From: JAGPUQ01 sp036677085
GTDB lineage: Bacteria > Pseudomonadota > Gammaproteobacteria > Pseudomonadales > Porticoccaceae
Length of the DNA: 64,000 bases
Direction: 5' to 3'
NCBI GenBank assembly: GCA_036677085.1
Contig: JAKFFI010000064.1
Coordinates: 86,429-150,428 of the forward strand
Positions 17,781 to 26,806 of the stretch are shown here, piece after piece. The stretch's first letter is position 1. Each line of letters starts with the position of its first letter. Both the position numbers and the translations under genes were made by a program. The notes under the pieces are model-generated. The model worked only from the letters and a program-made list of their open reading frames with translations. It searched no databases and was not told the origin of the DNA.

Positions 17781-18226
17781 GCCGCTCCTACGGTGGATGT
17801 GCCTGTAGGAGGCCCGCCCCCGGGCCGATGGGGTGGGTGCGGTATCGGGATTGATCGCGGCGGGGGCGCCGCTCCTACGGTGGATGTGCCTGTAGGAGGC
17901 CCGCCCCCGGGCCGATGGGTTTGGCGCGGTATCGGGGCTGATCGCGGCGGGGGCGCCGCTCCTACGGTGGATGTGCCTGTAGAAGGCCCGCCCCCGGGCC
18001 GATGGGGTGGGTGCGGTATCGGGATTGATCGCGGCGAGGGCGCCGCTCCTACGGTGGATGTGCCTGTAGGAGGCCCGCCCCCGGGCCGATGGGTTTGGCG
18101 CGGTATCGGGGCTGATCGCGGCGAGGGCGCCGCTCCTACGGTGGATGTGCCTGTAGGAGGCCCGCCCCCGGGCCGATGGGTTTGGCGCGGTATCGGGATT
18201 GATCGCGGCGAGGGCGCCGCTCCTAC
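17781..18226. repeat. Five tandem copies of an exact 87-bp unit plus a partial sixth
   Basis: GCCGCTCCTACGGTGGATG recurs at 17781, 17868, 17955, 18042 and 18129, every 87 bases, with a truncated sixth start at 18216. Two sub-variants mix: GGTGGGTGCGGTATCGGGATTG and GTTTGGCGCGGTATCGGGGCTG. The unit carries palindromes (GGCCCGCCCCCGGGCC) and resembles the widespread TGTAGGAGCGGC-type REP. Because 87 is a multiple of 3 every frame without a stop stays open, giving false proteins with 29-residue periods. It lies between the converging 3' ends of nadE and pilU. Confidence 0.95.
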
Positions 18227-18265
18227 AAGAGAGATCGCCGCCATTCCGCCGGGGCACCGGCGGCG

Positions 18266-19396
18266 TCAGGCCGGCGTTTCGGTTTCCGGTTCCAGCGCCA
18301 GCGTGAGCCCGGACCCGTTGGCAATGGCCGCGCCCTCCGGCGCGTCGAGCTGAATCCTCAGCCGCAGGTTGTTCACCGAATCCGCATTCTGCAGCGCTTC
18401 CTGAAGCGAAATTTTTCCTTCCTGGTAGAGTTGGTAAAGGGCGCTGTCGAAGGTGCGCATGCCCTGGGTTTCGGACTTCATCATCACTTCCTTGATTTCA
18501 TCCACTTTCCCGTTCTTGATCAGATCGCATACCCGCGGCGTGCCCAGCAGGATCTCGATGGCGGCGGCGCGTTTGCCGTCGACGGTGGGAATCAGGCGCT
18601 GCGAGACGATCCCGCGCAGATTCAGCGACAGATCCAGAAACAGTTGCTTGTGCCGGTCCTCGGGAAAGAAATTGATGATGCGGTCGAGGGCCTGGTTGGC
18701 ATTGTTGGCGTGCAACGTGGACAGGCACAGGTGCCCGGTCTCGGCGAAGGCGAGCGCGTGTTCCATGGTCTCGCGGCTGCGGATCTCGCCGATCAGGATC
18801 ACGTCCGGGGCCTGACGTAAGGTGTTTTGCAAAGCATCTTCGTAGCTGTCGGTGTCGATGCCCACCTCGCGCTGATTGACGATGCTGCGCTTGTGGCGGT
18901 GGACGAACTCGACCGGATCCTCGATGGTGATGATGTGGCCGGCGGAATTGCTGTTGCGGAAGTCGATGAGCGAGGCGAGTGAAGTGGACTTGCCGGAGCC
19001 GGTGCCGCCGACGAACAGCACCAGCCCGCGCTTCTGCATCACCAGCTTGGGCAGGGTTTCGGGCAGCCCCAGACTGCGGTAATCGGGAATTTCGGTCTTG
19101 ATGGTGCGGATCACCATCGCCACCTGGCCGCGTTGCTTGAAGATATTGACCCGAAACCGGCCGATGCCGGACTCGGAAATGGCGAGATTCATTTCCGGCC
19201 GGCGCTCGAATTCGGCTTTTTGCTCGGCATCCATCAGGGTGTCGGCGAGCGCCTGTACCACGTCGGGCGCCAGCGGTTCGGCGGTGATGGCGGTGAGCTT
19301 GCCCTGCACCTTCATGCTGGGTGGGGCACCGGTGGAAAAATACAGATCCGAACCGTCCTGCTCGACGATGATTTTCAGATAGTGCTGTAACTCCAC
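18266..19396 (-). CDS. pilU: Type IV pilus retraction ATPase PilU
   Basis: 376 residues from a GTG chosen because GAGGAG lies 8 bases upstream and the PilU N-terminus (LQHYLKIIVEQDGSDLYFSTGAPPSMK) begins there; an upstream ATG in frame adds 27 unrelated residues. Walker A GGTGSGKS is at 130-137, the Asp box at about 69-80, Walker B at about 197-204 (DVILIGEI), and the His box contains H222 and H229 (GHLCLSTLHANNANQALDRI). The C-terminus is longer than PilT and is PilU-like. PilU works with PilT to power retraction under load. pilT, usually adjacent, is not in the window. Confidence 0.92.
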   Translation of the reverse strand: MELQHYLKIIVEQDGSDLYFSTGAPPSMKVQGKLTAITAEPLAPDVVQALADTLMDAEQKAEFERRPEMNLAISESGIGRFRVNIFKQRGQVAMVIRTIKTEIPDYRSLGLPETLPKLVMQKRGLVLFVGGTGSGKSTSLASLIDFRNSNSAGHIITIEDPVEFVHRHKRSIVNQREVGIDTDSYEDALQNTLRQAPDVILIGEIRSRETMEHALAFAETGHLCLSTLHANNANQALDRIINFFPEDRHKQLFLDLSLNLRGIVSQRLIPTVDGKRAAAIEILLGTPRVCDLIKNGKVDEIKEVMMKSETQGMRTFDSALYQLYQEGKISLQEALQNADSVNNLRLRIQLDAPEGAAIANGSGLTLALEPETETPA

Positions 19397-19535
19397 GTGC
19401 TGGACTCCTCGGCCGGTGCTGACTCGCGCGCAAGGTAGCAAAGCGGTCCCATCCGGGGTTTGAACGGGTTCACACAATGCCGCGTGCCGCGGACGGGCGG
19501 GCGATTGGGGCGATGAGCTGCCGGGACATGTAGTT

Positions 19536-19606
19536 TGTCGCCCTCGCGAAAGCGGGGGCCCAGGTACTCTGAGTTATCGCGGTCACTGGATTCCCGCGTG
19601 ACGACG
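19536..19606. repeat. Single palindromic intergenic repeat
   Basis: CCCTCGCGAAAGCGGGGGCCCAGG, followed about 40 bases later by TGGATTCCCGCGTGACGACG: a diverged single copy of the hairpins seen in the 161-bp array. It lies downstream of liuD and upstream of the pilU start region. Confidence 0.6.
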
Positions 19607-19625
19607 GGTGTCGCCCCTCGGAGTC

Positions 19626-21623
19626 TCAGTCCGTGTCGGGCTCGAAGCGCGCCAGTTCGGCACCGCCGTCCACCAGATCGCCGACGCCGTAGAAGATTTC
19701 CGCTACCACGCCGTCCGCCGGGGCGCGGATGCTGTGTTCCATCTTCATCGCTTCCATGATCAGGATCGCATCACCCTTGGCGACCCGCGCTCCGGGTTCC
19801 ACACGCACTGCGGTGACGGTGCCGTTCATGGGCGCGGTGAGCCCGCCGGTGGCGTCCTCTTCGCTGGCGCCCGCGTCGGTCCGCACTTCAGTGAAATGCA
19901 GCGCGCCGTCGCGGGTGAAGAGGCTGTAGCCGCCGTCGTGGGCGGTTACGGTGACCAGTTGGCGATGGCCGTCGAGGCTGGCGTGCAGCTCGCTGCCGCG
20001 CAGCGTGCCCGCGATCACGGCGCGACCCAGATCGCTGTGCAGGTGGTGGCGGTCGCCATCCGCCGTGGCAGTGAACAGGATTTCGCGGTCGTCGATCTGC
20101 AAATGAAACTGTTGCACCGGCGCGTCGTTGCAGCGCCAGCCGTGGGCGCTGTGCCAGGGCGACCAGGGGTCGGTGGTGGTGGCGGCGAATGCTCCCGCCG
20201 CCTGCTCGCGCCGCAACAGCAGGTAGAGCGCGGCGAGTGCTGCCAGTTTGGCATCGGTATCCGGGCTGCGCGCGAAAATGGCTTCGCGGTGGCGCTCGAT
20301 AAAGCCGGTGTCCAGTTCCGCCGCGCGAAACGCGGGCGTCGTGATCAGGTTGTAGAGAAACTCGATATTGGTGACGGTGCCGGCGATGCGGTAGTCGCGC
20401 AGGGCCCGCGCCAGACGCGCGAGCGCCCGGTCGCGGTCCGCGTCCCAGACGATCAGCTTGGCGATCATGGGATCGTAGTGGACGCTGATGCTGTCGCCCT
20501 GGAGCACGCCGGTATCGACGCGCACATGGTCCGACTCTTCCGGCGGCTGCAAAAACGCGAGCGTGCCGGTGGCGGGCAGAAAATCGTGGTCGGCATCCTC
20601 GGCGTAGATGCGCGCCTCGAAGGAGTGGCCGTGGATTTCGAGCTGATCCTGGGCGAGCGGCAGGGGCTCGCCCGCCGCGACCCGCAACTGCCACTCCACC
20701 AGATCCTGCCCGGTGATCATTTCGGTCACCGGATGCTCGACCTGAAGCCGGGTGTTCATCTCCATGAAGTAGAACGAATCGTCGGTGTCGAGCAAAAACT
20801 CCACCGTGCCCGCGCCTTCGTAGCCGATGGCGCGCGCGGCAGTGATGGCGGCCTCGCCCATCTGTGCCCGCACGATGGGCGAGAGTCCGGGCGCCGGCGC
20901 TTCCTCGATCACTTTCTGGTGGCGGCGCTGCACCGAGCAGTCGCGCTCGAACAGGTAGACGGCGCCGCCCTGACCGTCGCAGAACACCTGGATTTCCACA
21001 TGGCGCGGGCGGGTCAGGTATTTCTCCACCAGCATGGCGTCGTCGCCGAAGCTGTTTTTGGCCTCGCGCCGCGCCGCGGCCAGCGCCTCGCTGAACTCGC
21101 CGGCGCTCGTCACCACCCGCATGCCCTTGCCGCCGCCGCCGGCGGTGGCCTTGAGCAGCACCGGATAGCCCATGGCATCGGCGGCGCCGCGCAGCGCGGC
21201 CTCGTCCTGCACCTCGCCGTGGTAACCGGGCACCAGGGGCACGCCAGCGGTTTCCATCAGGCGCTTGGCGGCGGACTTGGAGCCCATGGCGGCGATGGCG
21301 TCCGGGGGTGGGCCGATGAAGACGATCCCGGCCTTGCGACAGGCGGTGGCGAAGGCGGCATTCTCGGACAGGAAGCCGTAACCGGGATGGATGGCCTGGG
21401 CTCCGGTGCGGCGCGCCGCGTCGAGGATGGCCTCCGCTTTCAGGTAAGAGTCGCGCGCCGGCGCAGGTCCGATGGGCACGGCTTCGTCGGCCATCGCCAC
21501 ATGCAGCGCGTGCTGGTCGGCTTCGGAGTAGACCGCGACCGTGTGGATGCCGAGCCGGCGCGCGGTGCGGATCACCCGGCAGGCGATCTCGCCGCGATTC
21601 GCAATCAGGATTTTGTCGAACAT
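19626..21623 (-). CDS. liuD: 3-methylcrotonyl-CoA carboxylase alpha (biotin-containing) subunit
   Basis: 665 residues. The biotin carboxylase domain starts FDKILIANRGEIACRVIRTARRLGI and has the ATP-grasp loop KATAGGGGKGMRVV and the catalytic MEMNTRLQVEHPVTE. A C-terminal biotinyl domain carries the attachment site EAMKMEH with K627. With the LiuB carboxyltransferase it converts 3-methylcrotonyl-CoA to 3-methylglutaconyl-CoA in leucine breakdown. The length fits MCC or acyl-CoA carboxylase alpha subunits; the neighbours liuA and liuB argue for MCC over propionyl- or geranyl-CoA carboxylase, though AtuF (geranyl-CoA) cannot be excluded. Last gene of the four-gene operon. Confidence 0.9.
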   Translation of the reverse strand: MFDKILIANRGEIACRVIRTARRLGIHTVAVYSEADQHALHVAMADEAVPIGPAPARDSYLKAEAILDAARRTGAQAIHPGYGFLSENAAFATACRKAGIVFIGPPPDAIAAMGSKSAAKRLMETAGVPLVPGYHGEVQDEAALRGAADAMGYPVLLKATAGGGGKGMRVVTSAGEFSEALAAARREAKNSFGDDAMLVEKYLTRPRHVEIQVFCDGQGGAVYLFERDCSVQRRHQKVIEEAPAPGLSPIVRAQMGEAAITAARAIGYEGAGTVEFLLDTDDSFYFMEMNTRLQVEHPVTEMITGQDLVEWQLRVAAGEPLPLAQDQLEIHGHSFEARIYAEDADHDFLPATGTLAFLQPPEESDHVRVDTGVLQGDSISVHYDPMIAKLIVWDADRDRALARLARALRDYRIAGTVTNIEFLYNLITTPAFRAAELDTGFIERHREAIFARSPDTDAKLAALAALYLLLRREQAAGAFAATTTDPWSPWHSAHGWRCNDAPVQQFHLQIDDREILFTATADGDRHHLHSDLGRAVIAGTLRGSELHASLDGHRQLVTVTAHDGGYSLFTRDGALHFTEVRTDAGASEEDATGGLTAPMNGTVTAVRVEPGARVAKGDAILIMEAMKMEHSIRAPADGVVAEIFYGVGDLVDGGAELARFEPDTD

Positions 21624-21678
21624 GGGAGCTCGCCTTGCCAGTAAGCGGGGCTGCGCCAGCGGCGGCAGCCGGGTGGGG

Positions 21679-23286
21679 TCACATGCGGAACACGCCGAAG
21701 CGCGATTCGCCGATGGGACGGTTCAGGGCCGCGGAAATCCCGAGTCCGAGCACGGTACGGCTCTCCGCCGGGTCGATGATGCCGTCGTCCCAGATGCGCG
21801 CCGAGGCGAAGTAGGGATGGCCCTGGCGGTCGTAGAGCTCGACGGTGGGCTTCTTGAAGGCCGCTTCGTCTTCGGCGCTCCAGGTCTCGCCGCGCGCTTC
21901 GAGTTGTTCGCGCTTGACCTGCGCCAGCACGCCGGCGGCCTGTTCGCCGCCCATCACCGAGATGCGCGCATTGGGCCACATGAACAGCAGGCGCGGATCG
22001 TAGGAGCGGCCGCACATGCCGTAATTGCCGGCGCCGAAGGAGCCGCCGATGATCAGGGTGAACTTGGGCACCTGGGCGCAGGCCACGGCGGTGACCAGCT
22101 TGGCGCCGTGCTTGGCGATGCCGCCGGCCTCGTACTGGCGGCCGACCATGAAGCCGGTGATGTTCTGCAAAAACACCAGCGGGATCTTGCGTTGCGCGCA
22201 CAGCTCGATGAAATGCGCGCCTTTTTGGGCCGACTCGCTGAACAGGATGCCGTTGTTGCCCAGGATGCCCACCGGATAGCCGTGAATGCGCGCGAAGCCG
22301 CACACCAATGTGGTGCCGAACAGCGCCTTGAACTCGTCGAAGTCGGAGTCGTCGACGATGCGCGCGATCACCTCGCGCACGTCGTAGGGATGACGCGGAT
22401 CACGCGGCACGATGCCGTGGATCTCGCGCGGATCGTAGCGCGGCGCGGCGGGCGGACGCAGGTCCATGGTCACCGGCTTGACGCGATTGAGCCGCGCCAC
22501 GGCCTGGCGGGCGAGCTGCAACGCATGACGATCGTCGCGGGCATAGTGGTCGGTGACGCCCGAGGTGCGGCAGTGGACGTCGGCGCCGCCCAGTTCCTCG
22601 GCGCTGACGATCTCGCCGGTGGCGGCGCGCACCAAGGGCGGACCACCGAGAAAAATCGTGCCCTGCTGGCGGACGATGATGGATTCATCCGCCATCGCCG
22701 GCAGATAGGCTCCGCCCGCGGTGCAGGAACCCATCACCACGGCGATCTGCGGGATGCCCTTCGACGACATCACGGCTTCGTTGAAAAAGCTGCGGCCGAA
22801 GTGGTTGCGATCCGGAAAGACCTGTGCCTGCATGGGCAGAAAGGCACCGCCGGAATCCACCAGGTAGATGCAGGGCAGATGGTTTTCCTCGGCGATGGCC
22901 TGGGCGCGCAACTGCTTGGTGACGGTGAGCGGGTAGTAGGTGCCGCCCTTGACGGTGGCGTCGTTGCAGATGATCACGCACTCCTGGCCGGAGACCCGGC
23001 CGATGCCGGTCACGATGCCGGCGCCGGGCACGAAGTCGTCGTACACCTCCCAGGCCGCGAACTGGGAGAACTCCAGAAAGGGCGCGCCCGGGTCGAGCAA
23101 CTGTTGCACCCGGTCGCGGGGCAGCAGCTTGCCGCGCGCGACATGGCGTTCGCGGGCTTTCGCGCCGCCGCCCAGCTTGATCTGCTCCAGCTTGGCGCGC
23201 AGATCGTCGAGCTGCGCCTGCATGTGGGTCTGGTTTTCGACGAATTCGGCGCCGCGGGTGTTGATCTTGGACTGGAGAATGGCCAT
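21679..23286 (-). CDS. liuB: 3-methylcrotonyl-CoA carboxylase beta (carboxyltransferase) subunit
   Basis: 535 residues, full length for MCC beta. The crotonase-like carboxyltransferase shows LPCIYLVDSGGAFLPMQAQVFPD, the oxyanion-hole GSCTAGGAYLPAMADE, and the C-terminal FTLIIGGSFGAGNYGMCGRSYDPRLLFMWPNARISVMGGEQAAGVL. Substrate: transfer of the biotin carboxyl group to C4 of 3-methylcrotonyl-CoA. It lies 6 bases after the SDR gene and 55 bases before liuD, so it is in one transcript with both. No defects are seen. Geranyl-CoA carboxylase beta (AtuC) is the close alternative. Confidence 0.92.
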   Translation of the reverse strand: MAILQSKINTRGAEFVENQTHMQAQLDDLRAKLEQIKLGGGAKARERHVARGKLLPRDRVQQLLDPGAPFLEFSQFAAWEVYDDFVPGAGIVTGIGRVSGQECVIICNDATVKGGTYYPLTVTKQLRAQAIAEENHLPCIYLVDSGGAFLPMQAQVFPDRNHFGRSFFNEAVMSSKGIPQIAVVMGSCTAGGAYLPAMADESIIVRQQGTIFLGGPPLVRAATGEIVSAEELGGADVHCRTSGVTDHYARDDRHALQLARQAVARLNRVKPVTMDLRPPAAPRYDPREIHGIVPRDPRHPYDVREVIARIVDDSDFDEFKALFGTTLVCGFARIHGYPVGILGNNGILFSESAQKGAHFIELCAQRKIPLVFLQNITGFMVGRQYEAGGIAKHGAKLVTAVACAQVPKFTLIIGGSFGAGNYGMCGRSYDPRLLFMWPNARISVMGGEQAAGVLAQVKREQLEARGETWSAEDEAAFKKPTVELYDRQGHPYFASARIWDDGIIDPAESRTVLGLGISAALNRPIGESRFGVFRM

Positions 23287-23292
23287 GGAATC

Positions 23293-24189
23293 TCAGGCGT
23301 CGCGTTGCAGGATTTTGGGGAAGGTGGCGCGGTGAAAGCCATCGTAGGCGGCATTGTTGCGCTGCGCGCGCTGGATCTTGCGGCCGAGCGGCGAGCTCAG
23401 GCACAGCGAACTGCCGCCGTCCACCCGCAGCGTGGTGCCGTTGACGTAGCTGGCGCCTTCGGTCAGCAGGAAGCACACCGCCGAGCTCACTTCGGATTCG
23501 GTGCCGACCCGATTCAGCGGCACCGACTCGGGGAAGTGGGGGATGCATTCGAGCATCTCCGGATCTTCGTAGGTATCCAGCCCGGAAGAGGCGAGATAGC
23601 CCGGCGCCACCGCATTCACCCGCACCCCGGCGTAGGCCCATTCCACCGCCATGGTCATGGTCAGGTTCTCCATGCCGGCGCGGGCCGCGCCCGAGTGTGC
23701 CATGCGCGGCATGCCGCCGAAGTAGTCGGCGGTGATGTTGACGATGCTGCCGCCGTGTTCCTTCATCGAGCGCAGGAACACCGCTTTCGACACCAGAAAG
23801 CCGCCCAGCAGGTTGGTGCGCACCACGGCCAGAAAACCGTTGGCCGAGATGTTTTCCAGGTCGGACGGGAACTGGCCGCCGGCGTTGTTGACCAGGCCGT
23901 GAATGGGGCCGTGGTCGGCGACGAAGCGCTCGATCACGGTGTTGACGGCGGCGTCGTCGCGGATGTCGGCGCAGCCGTAGTCGCACACCGCGCCCGGGTT
24001 GTCGCTCTCGATTTCCGCCTTGACGGTGGCCAGTTTCGCCTCGGTGCGGCCCATCATCAGGATGTTGGCGCCGAGCGCGGCGAGTTCATGGGCGATGCAG
24101 CGGCCGAAGCCGCTGCCGGCGCCGGTCACCAGGATCGTCTTGCCGGCGAAGATTCCCGGTTTGAACACCGAGTTGTAGGACATGGGCAA
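23293..24189 (-). CDS. SDR-family oxidoreductase, PECR/DECR-like, lacking the YxxxK pair
   Basis: 298 residues. The Rossmann cofactor loop TGAGSGFG is near residue 23 and LVNNAGG is intact. At the usual catalytic site the sequence is MAHSGAARAGMENLT, where classical SDRs have YxxSKAAL, so the conserved Tyr and Lys are replaced. This pattern matches the peroxisomal trans-2-enoyl-CoA reductase / 2,4-dienoyl-CoA reductase branch (HSGAARAG). It ends with VNGTTLRVDGGSSL as usual. Its place between liuA and liuB suggests an acyl-CoA substrate from branched-chain or terpenoid degradation; the AtuG/AtuB-type dehydrogenases of acyclic terpene clusters are comparable. The exact reaction is unknown. Confidence 0.82.
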   Translation of the reverse strand: MPMSYNSVFKPGIFAGKTILVTGAGSGFGRCIAHELAALGANILMMGRTEAKLATVKAEIESDNPGAVCDYGCADIRDDAAVNTVIERFVADHGPIHGLVNNAGGQFPSDLENISANGFLAVVRTNLLGGFLVSKAVFLRSMKEHGGSIVNITADYFGGMPRMAHSGAARAGMENLTMTMAVEWAYAGVRVNAVAPGYLASSGLDTYEDPEMLECIPHFPESVPLNRVGTESEVSSAVCFLLTEGASYVNGTTLRVDGGSSLCLSSPLGRKIQRAQRNNAAYDGFHRATFPKILQRDA

Positions 24190-24335
24190 CTCCCCCGCGC
24201 GTGGCGCGCGTCATCTTGTGATTATCTGCCCGGCACACACAGAGGTCGGGTCAAGGCGACAGGTGTCGCCGCGCGCCACGGCGGGCGCGCTTGCGGATCA
24301 AGCACGCAAGCGCTTGATCCGGCCTTCAAAAGTCA

Positions 24336-25505
24336 TCAGCGCGTCTCGGCGAACAGCTCCCGACCCACCAGCATGCGGCGAATCTCCGAGGTGCCGGCGC
24401 CGATCTCGTAGAGCTTGGCGTCGCGTAGCAGGCGCCCGGTGGGAAATTCGTTGATGTAGCCATTGCCGCCCAGGCACTGGATCGCCTGCAGCGCCATCTG
24501 GGTGGCGCGCTCGGCGGTGTAGAGGATCACCGCGGCGGCGTCCTTGCGCGAATCCTCGCCCCGGTCGCAGGCCTTGGCGACCGCGTACAGGTAGGCGCGC
24601 GAAGTGTTGATATCCACGTACATGTCGGCGACCTTGCCCTGCATGAGCTGGAATTCACCGATCGCCTGGCCGAACTGTTTGCGGTCGTGGAGGTAGGGCA
24701 GCACGATGTCCAGGCAGGCCTGCATGATGCCGACGGGACCGCCGGACAGCACGGTGCGCTCGTAATCGAGGCCCGACATCAGTACGCGTACACCTTCGTT
24801 TTCCCTGCCGAGGATGTTTTCCGCCGGCACGTCGCAATCCTCGAACACCAGCTCGCCGGTGTTGGAGCCGCGCATGCCCAGTTTGTCGAGTTTCTGCGCG
24901 CGGCTGAAACCCGGGTAGTCGCGCTCGACGATGAAGGCGGTGATGCCCTTGGGTCCGGCATCGGGGCGGGTCTTGGCGTAGATCACATAGACATCGGCAT
25001 CCGGGCCATTGGTGATCCACATCTTGTTGCCGTTGAGGATATAGCGGTCGCCCTTCTTGTCGGCGCGCAGCTTCATGCCCACCACGTCGGAGCCGGCGCC
25101 GGGCTCACTCATCGCCAGCGCGCCGATGTGTTCGCCGGAGCACAGCCTGGGCAGGTACTTCGCCTTCTGTTCCGGGCTGCCGTTCTTGCGGATCTGGTTC
25201 ACGCAGAGATTGGAATGGGCGGCATAGGAAAGGCCCACCGCCGCCGAGGCGCGGGAGATTTCTTCCAGCGCCACGACATGGGCCAGATAACCCATGTTGG
25301 TGCCGCCGTATTCTTCCTCGACGGTGATGCCGAGCAGGCCCATGTCACCGAACTTGCGCCACAGATCGGCGGGAAAGTCGTTGGCGAGATCGATGGCCGC
25401 GGCGCGCGGGGCGATTTCGTTTTGCGCGAAGCGATGGACCGCGTCGCGCAGTTGATCGACATCCGTGCCCAGATCGAAGTTGAGGCTTTTGTAAGGTGCG
25501 TTCAT
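24336..25505 (-). CDS. liuA: Isovaleryl-CoA dehydrogenase
   Basis: 389 residues from the ATG giving MNAPYKSLNFDLG; the open frame upstream has no homology. Acyl-CoA dehydrogenase signatures: AMSEPGAGSDVVGMKLRA (FAD and substrate), WITNGPDADVYVIYAKT, and C-terminal QCLGGNGYINEFPTGRLLRDAKLYEIGAGTSEIRR. The catalytic base is in the helix GLDYERTVLSGG, E249, the position specific to isovaleryl-CoA dehydrogenases rather than the C-terminal Glu of short-chain enzymes. It oxidises isovaleryl-CoA to 3-methylcrotonyl-CoA, passing electrons to ETF. First gene of the operon, about 146 bases before the SDR gene. Confidence 0.95.
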   Translation of the reverse strand: MNAPYKSLNFDLGTDVDQLRDAVHRFAQNEIAPRAAAIDLANDFPADLWRKFGDMGLLGITVEEEYGGTNMGYLAHVVALEEISRASAAVGLSYAAHSNLCVNQIRKNGSPEQKAKYLPRLCSGEHIGALAMSEPGAGSDVVGMKLRADKKGDRYILNGNKMWITNGPDADVYVIYAKTRPDAGPKGITAFIVERDYPGFSRAQKLDKLGMRGSNTGELVFEDCDVPAENILGRENEGVRVLMSGLDYERTVLSGGPVGIMQACLDIVLPYLHDRKQFGQAIGEFQLMQGKVADMYVDINTSRAYLYAVAKACDRGEDSRKDAAAVILYTAERATQMALQAIQCLGGNGYINEFPTGRLLRDAKLYEIGAGTSEIRRMLVGRELFAETR

Positions 25506-25594
25506 GAGCGTCCGCGACAGGTGGGCGGCGGGACTATAGCGAAGCCCGGGCGGGCGGGCAATTTGCCGGCCGGCAAAAACCGGCAGCGGGATCA

Positions 25595-25735
25595 GCGCTC
25601 GCAGGCCGGATAAGCTGCATCGCGGCGCATCCGGCAATCCCGGCCACCAACGGCATTTCACCGCCTGGGTATTTCGGCGGATGCGCTGCGCTTATACGCC
25701 CTACGATACTGGCATGCGCTCGTAGGTAAAGAACC
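25595..25735. repeat. REP-like palindromes upstream of liuA
   Basis: Contains GCAGGCCGGATAAGCTGCATCGCGGCGCATCCGGC and GGCGGATGCGCTGCGCTTATACGCCCTACG, members of the family inside pilX. They lie between the 3' end of the multicopper oxidase gene and the start of liuA. An operator for a LiuR-type regulator was looked for but not recognised. Confidence 0.75.
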
Positions 25736-25745
25736 GGCAGCGGCG

Positions 25746-26732
25746 TCAGCGGCCGCCGGCTGGCCGGGGCTTCACCGTCCAGCGGGTCATCATGCCGGCG
25801 GTCATATGGTCGCCGACGTGACAGTGATAGAGCCAGGTGCCCGGATTGTCGGCGACCATGTCCACCGAGACCATGGAGGCGGGGAGCAGCTCGACCACGT
25901 CGGTGCGGCGGCCGTGCTCCAGCACGGTTTCGCCATGCCAGTGGGCGGTGTGCAGGTCCACCTCGGAGCCCAGCGCCACCAGATGCCAGCGCACGCGCTC
26001 GCCCTGGACGGCGTCGAGCCCTTGCAGGTTGCCGAAGATGTAGCCGTTCATGGCGTGCTTGAGGCCGCCTTCGGCGCCGTCCTCCTCGTCGAACACCATG
26101 AACAGCGTGGTGAAGTCCCGGTCCACATCGCGCGGGCGCGGGTCGGCCCGGGAAATCGCCATGCCCTTGCGGGTGACCACGAGGGTGCCGATCAGGCCCC
26201 GGTAGATGTCGTCCACATGGTCCACATGGGAGTGATAGAGCCAGACGATCGAGGATGGATCGGCGGGGCCGGGGCCGGCTTTCTCGTCGATCACCCAGGT
26301 GTAGGTGTAGCTCTTTCCCGGGCCGATGCTCGCGCCGGCGCCACGGTGATCCGCGCCGTCATTGTCCTCGTCGTAACGCAGCCCGTGGGGATGCATGGAG
26401 AAGGGCCGGTCGGCGCGGTTCAGGAAATGTACCTTCAGGGTATCGCCGACCTCGCCCAATAACTCCGGCCCCAGGATGCCCCGCCATTCCGGCTGCGGGA
26501 TGGGAGTTTTGTAGCTGGCGTCGGTGTAGCCGACAAAGCGGTACTTGGGGTAGCGCAGTCGCTCACCCCAGGCACCCATGTCCGCACCGGGGTGGATCAG
26601 GTTCTTGCCCGAGGGCGCGTAATCCCAGGTTACCGGCTCGGCGGCTACCCAGTACTCGCGATTCTGGCCGGCGTTGGCGCTTGGGGGCGCGGCAGCCAGT
26701 GCCAGCAAAACTGCCAGAAGCAGGGATTTCAT
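25746..26732 (-). CDS. Secreted two-domain multicopper oxidase
   Basis: 328 residues. A Sec signal is cleaved about ANA(21)-GQ; the ATG is chosen because it begins this signal. Copper ligands are complete: H114-P-H116, H167-S-H169, H261-x2-H264-x-H266, and H303-C304-H305-x3-H309-x4-M314, giving a trinuclear centre plus a type 1 site with Met axial ligand. Only two cupredoxin domains fit the length, so it is a small-laccase-like enzyme expected to form a trimer. Substrate is unknown; ferroxidase, cuprous oxidase or phenol oxidase are possible. It diverges from the porin/FMN/PepSY genes, with a Fur-box-like palindrome between, which favours a role with iron. It carries no obvious Tat RR motif. 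Confidence 0.87.
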   Translation of the reverse strand: MKSLLLAVLLALAAAPPSANAGQNREYWVAAEPVTWDYAPSGKNLIHPGADMGAWGERLRYPKYRFVGYTDASYKTPIPQPEWRGILGPELLGEVGDTLKVHFLNRADRPFSMHPHGLRYDEDNDGADHRGAGASIGPGKSYTYTWVIDEKAGPGPADPSSIVWLYHSHVDHVDDIYRGLIGTLVVTRKGMAISRADPRPRDVDRDFTTLFMVFDEEDGAEGGLKHAMNGYIFGNLQGLDAVQGERVRWHLVALGSEVDLHTAHWHGETVLEHGRRTDVVELLPASMVSVDMVADNPGTWLYHCHVGDHMTAGMMTRWTVKPRPAGGR

Positions 26733-26806
26733 GCCGGCGATGCCCTCCGGAATTGGGTGATGACGCAGACCGGCGGCGATTGTAGCGGTCTTTGCGTGAT
26801 CTCCCA

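Noticed and set aside
17781..18226. Possible CRISPR array
   Set aside because: Units are contiguous and 87 bp long with no unique spacers, and no cas genes are nearby.
17793..18353. Pro/Gly-rich 186-residue frame with 29-residue repeats
   Set aside because: It is the 87-bp DNA repeat read in frame; several other frames of the same DNA are also open, and the end runs antisense into pilU.
21541..24411. 956-residue plus-strand frame
   Set aside because: Shadow across three liu genes; no recognisable domain.
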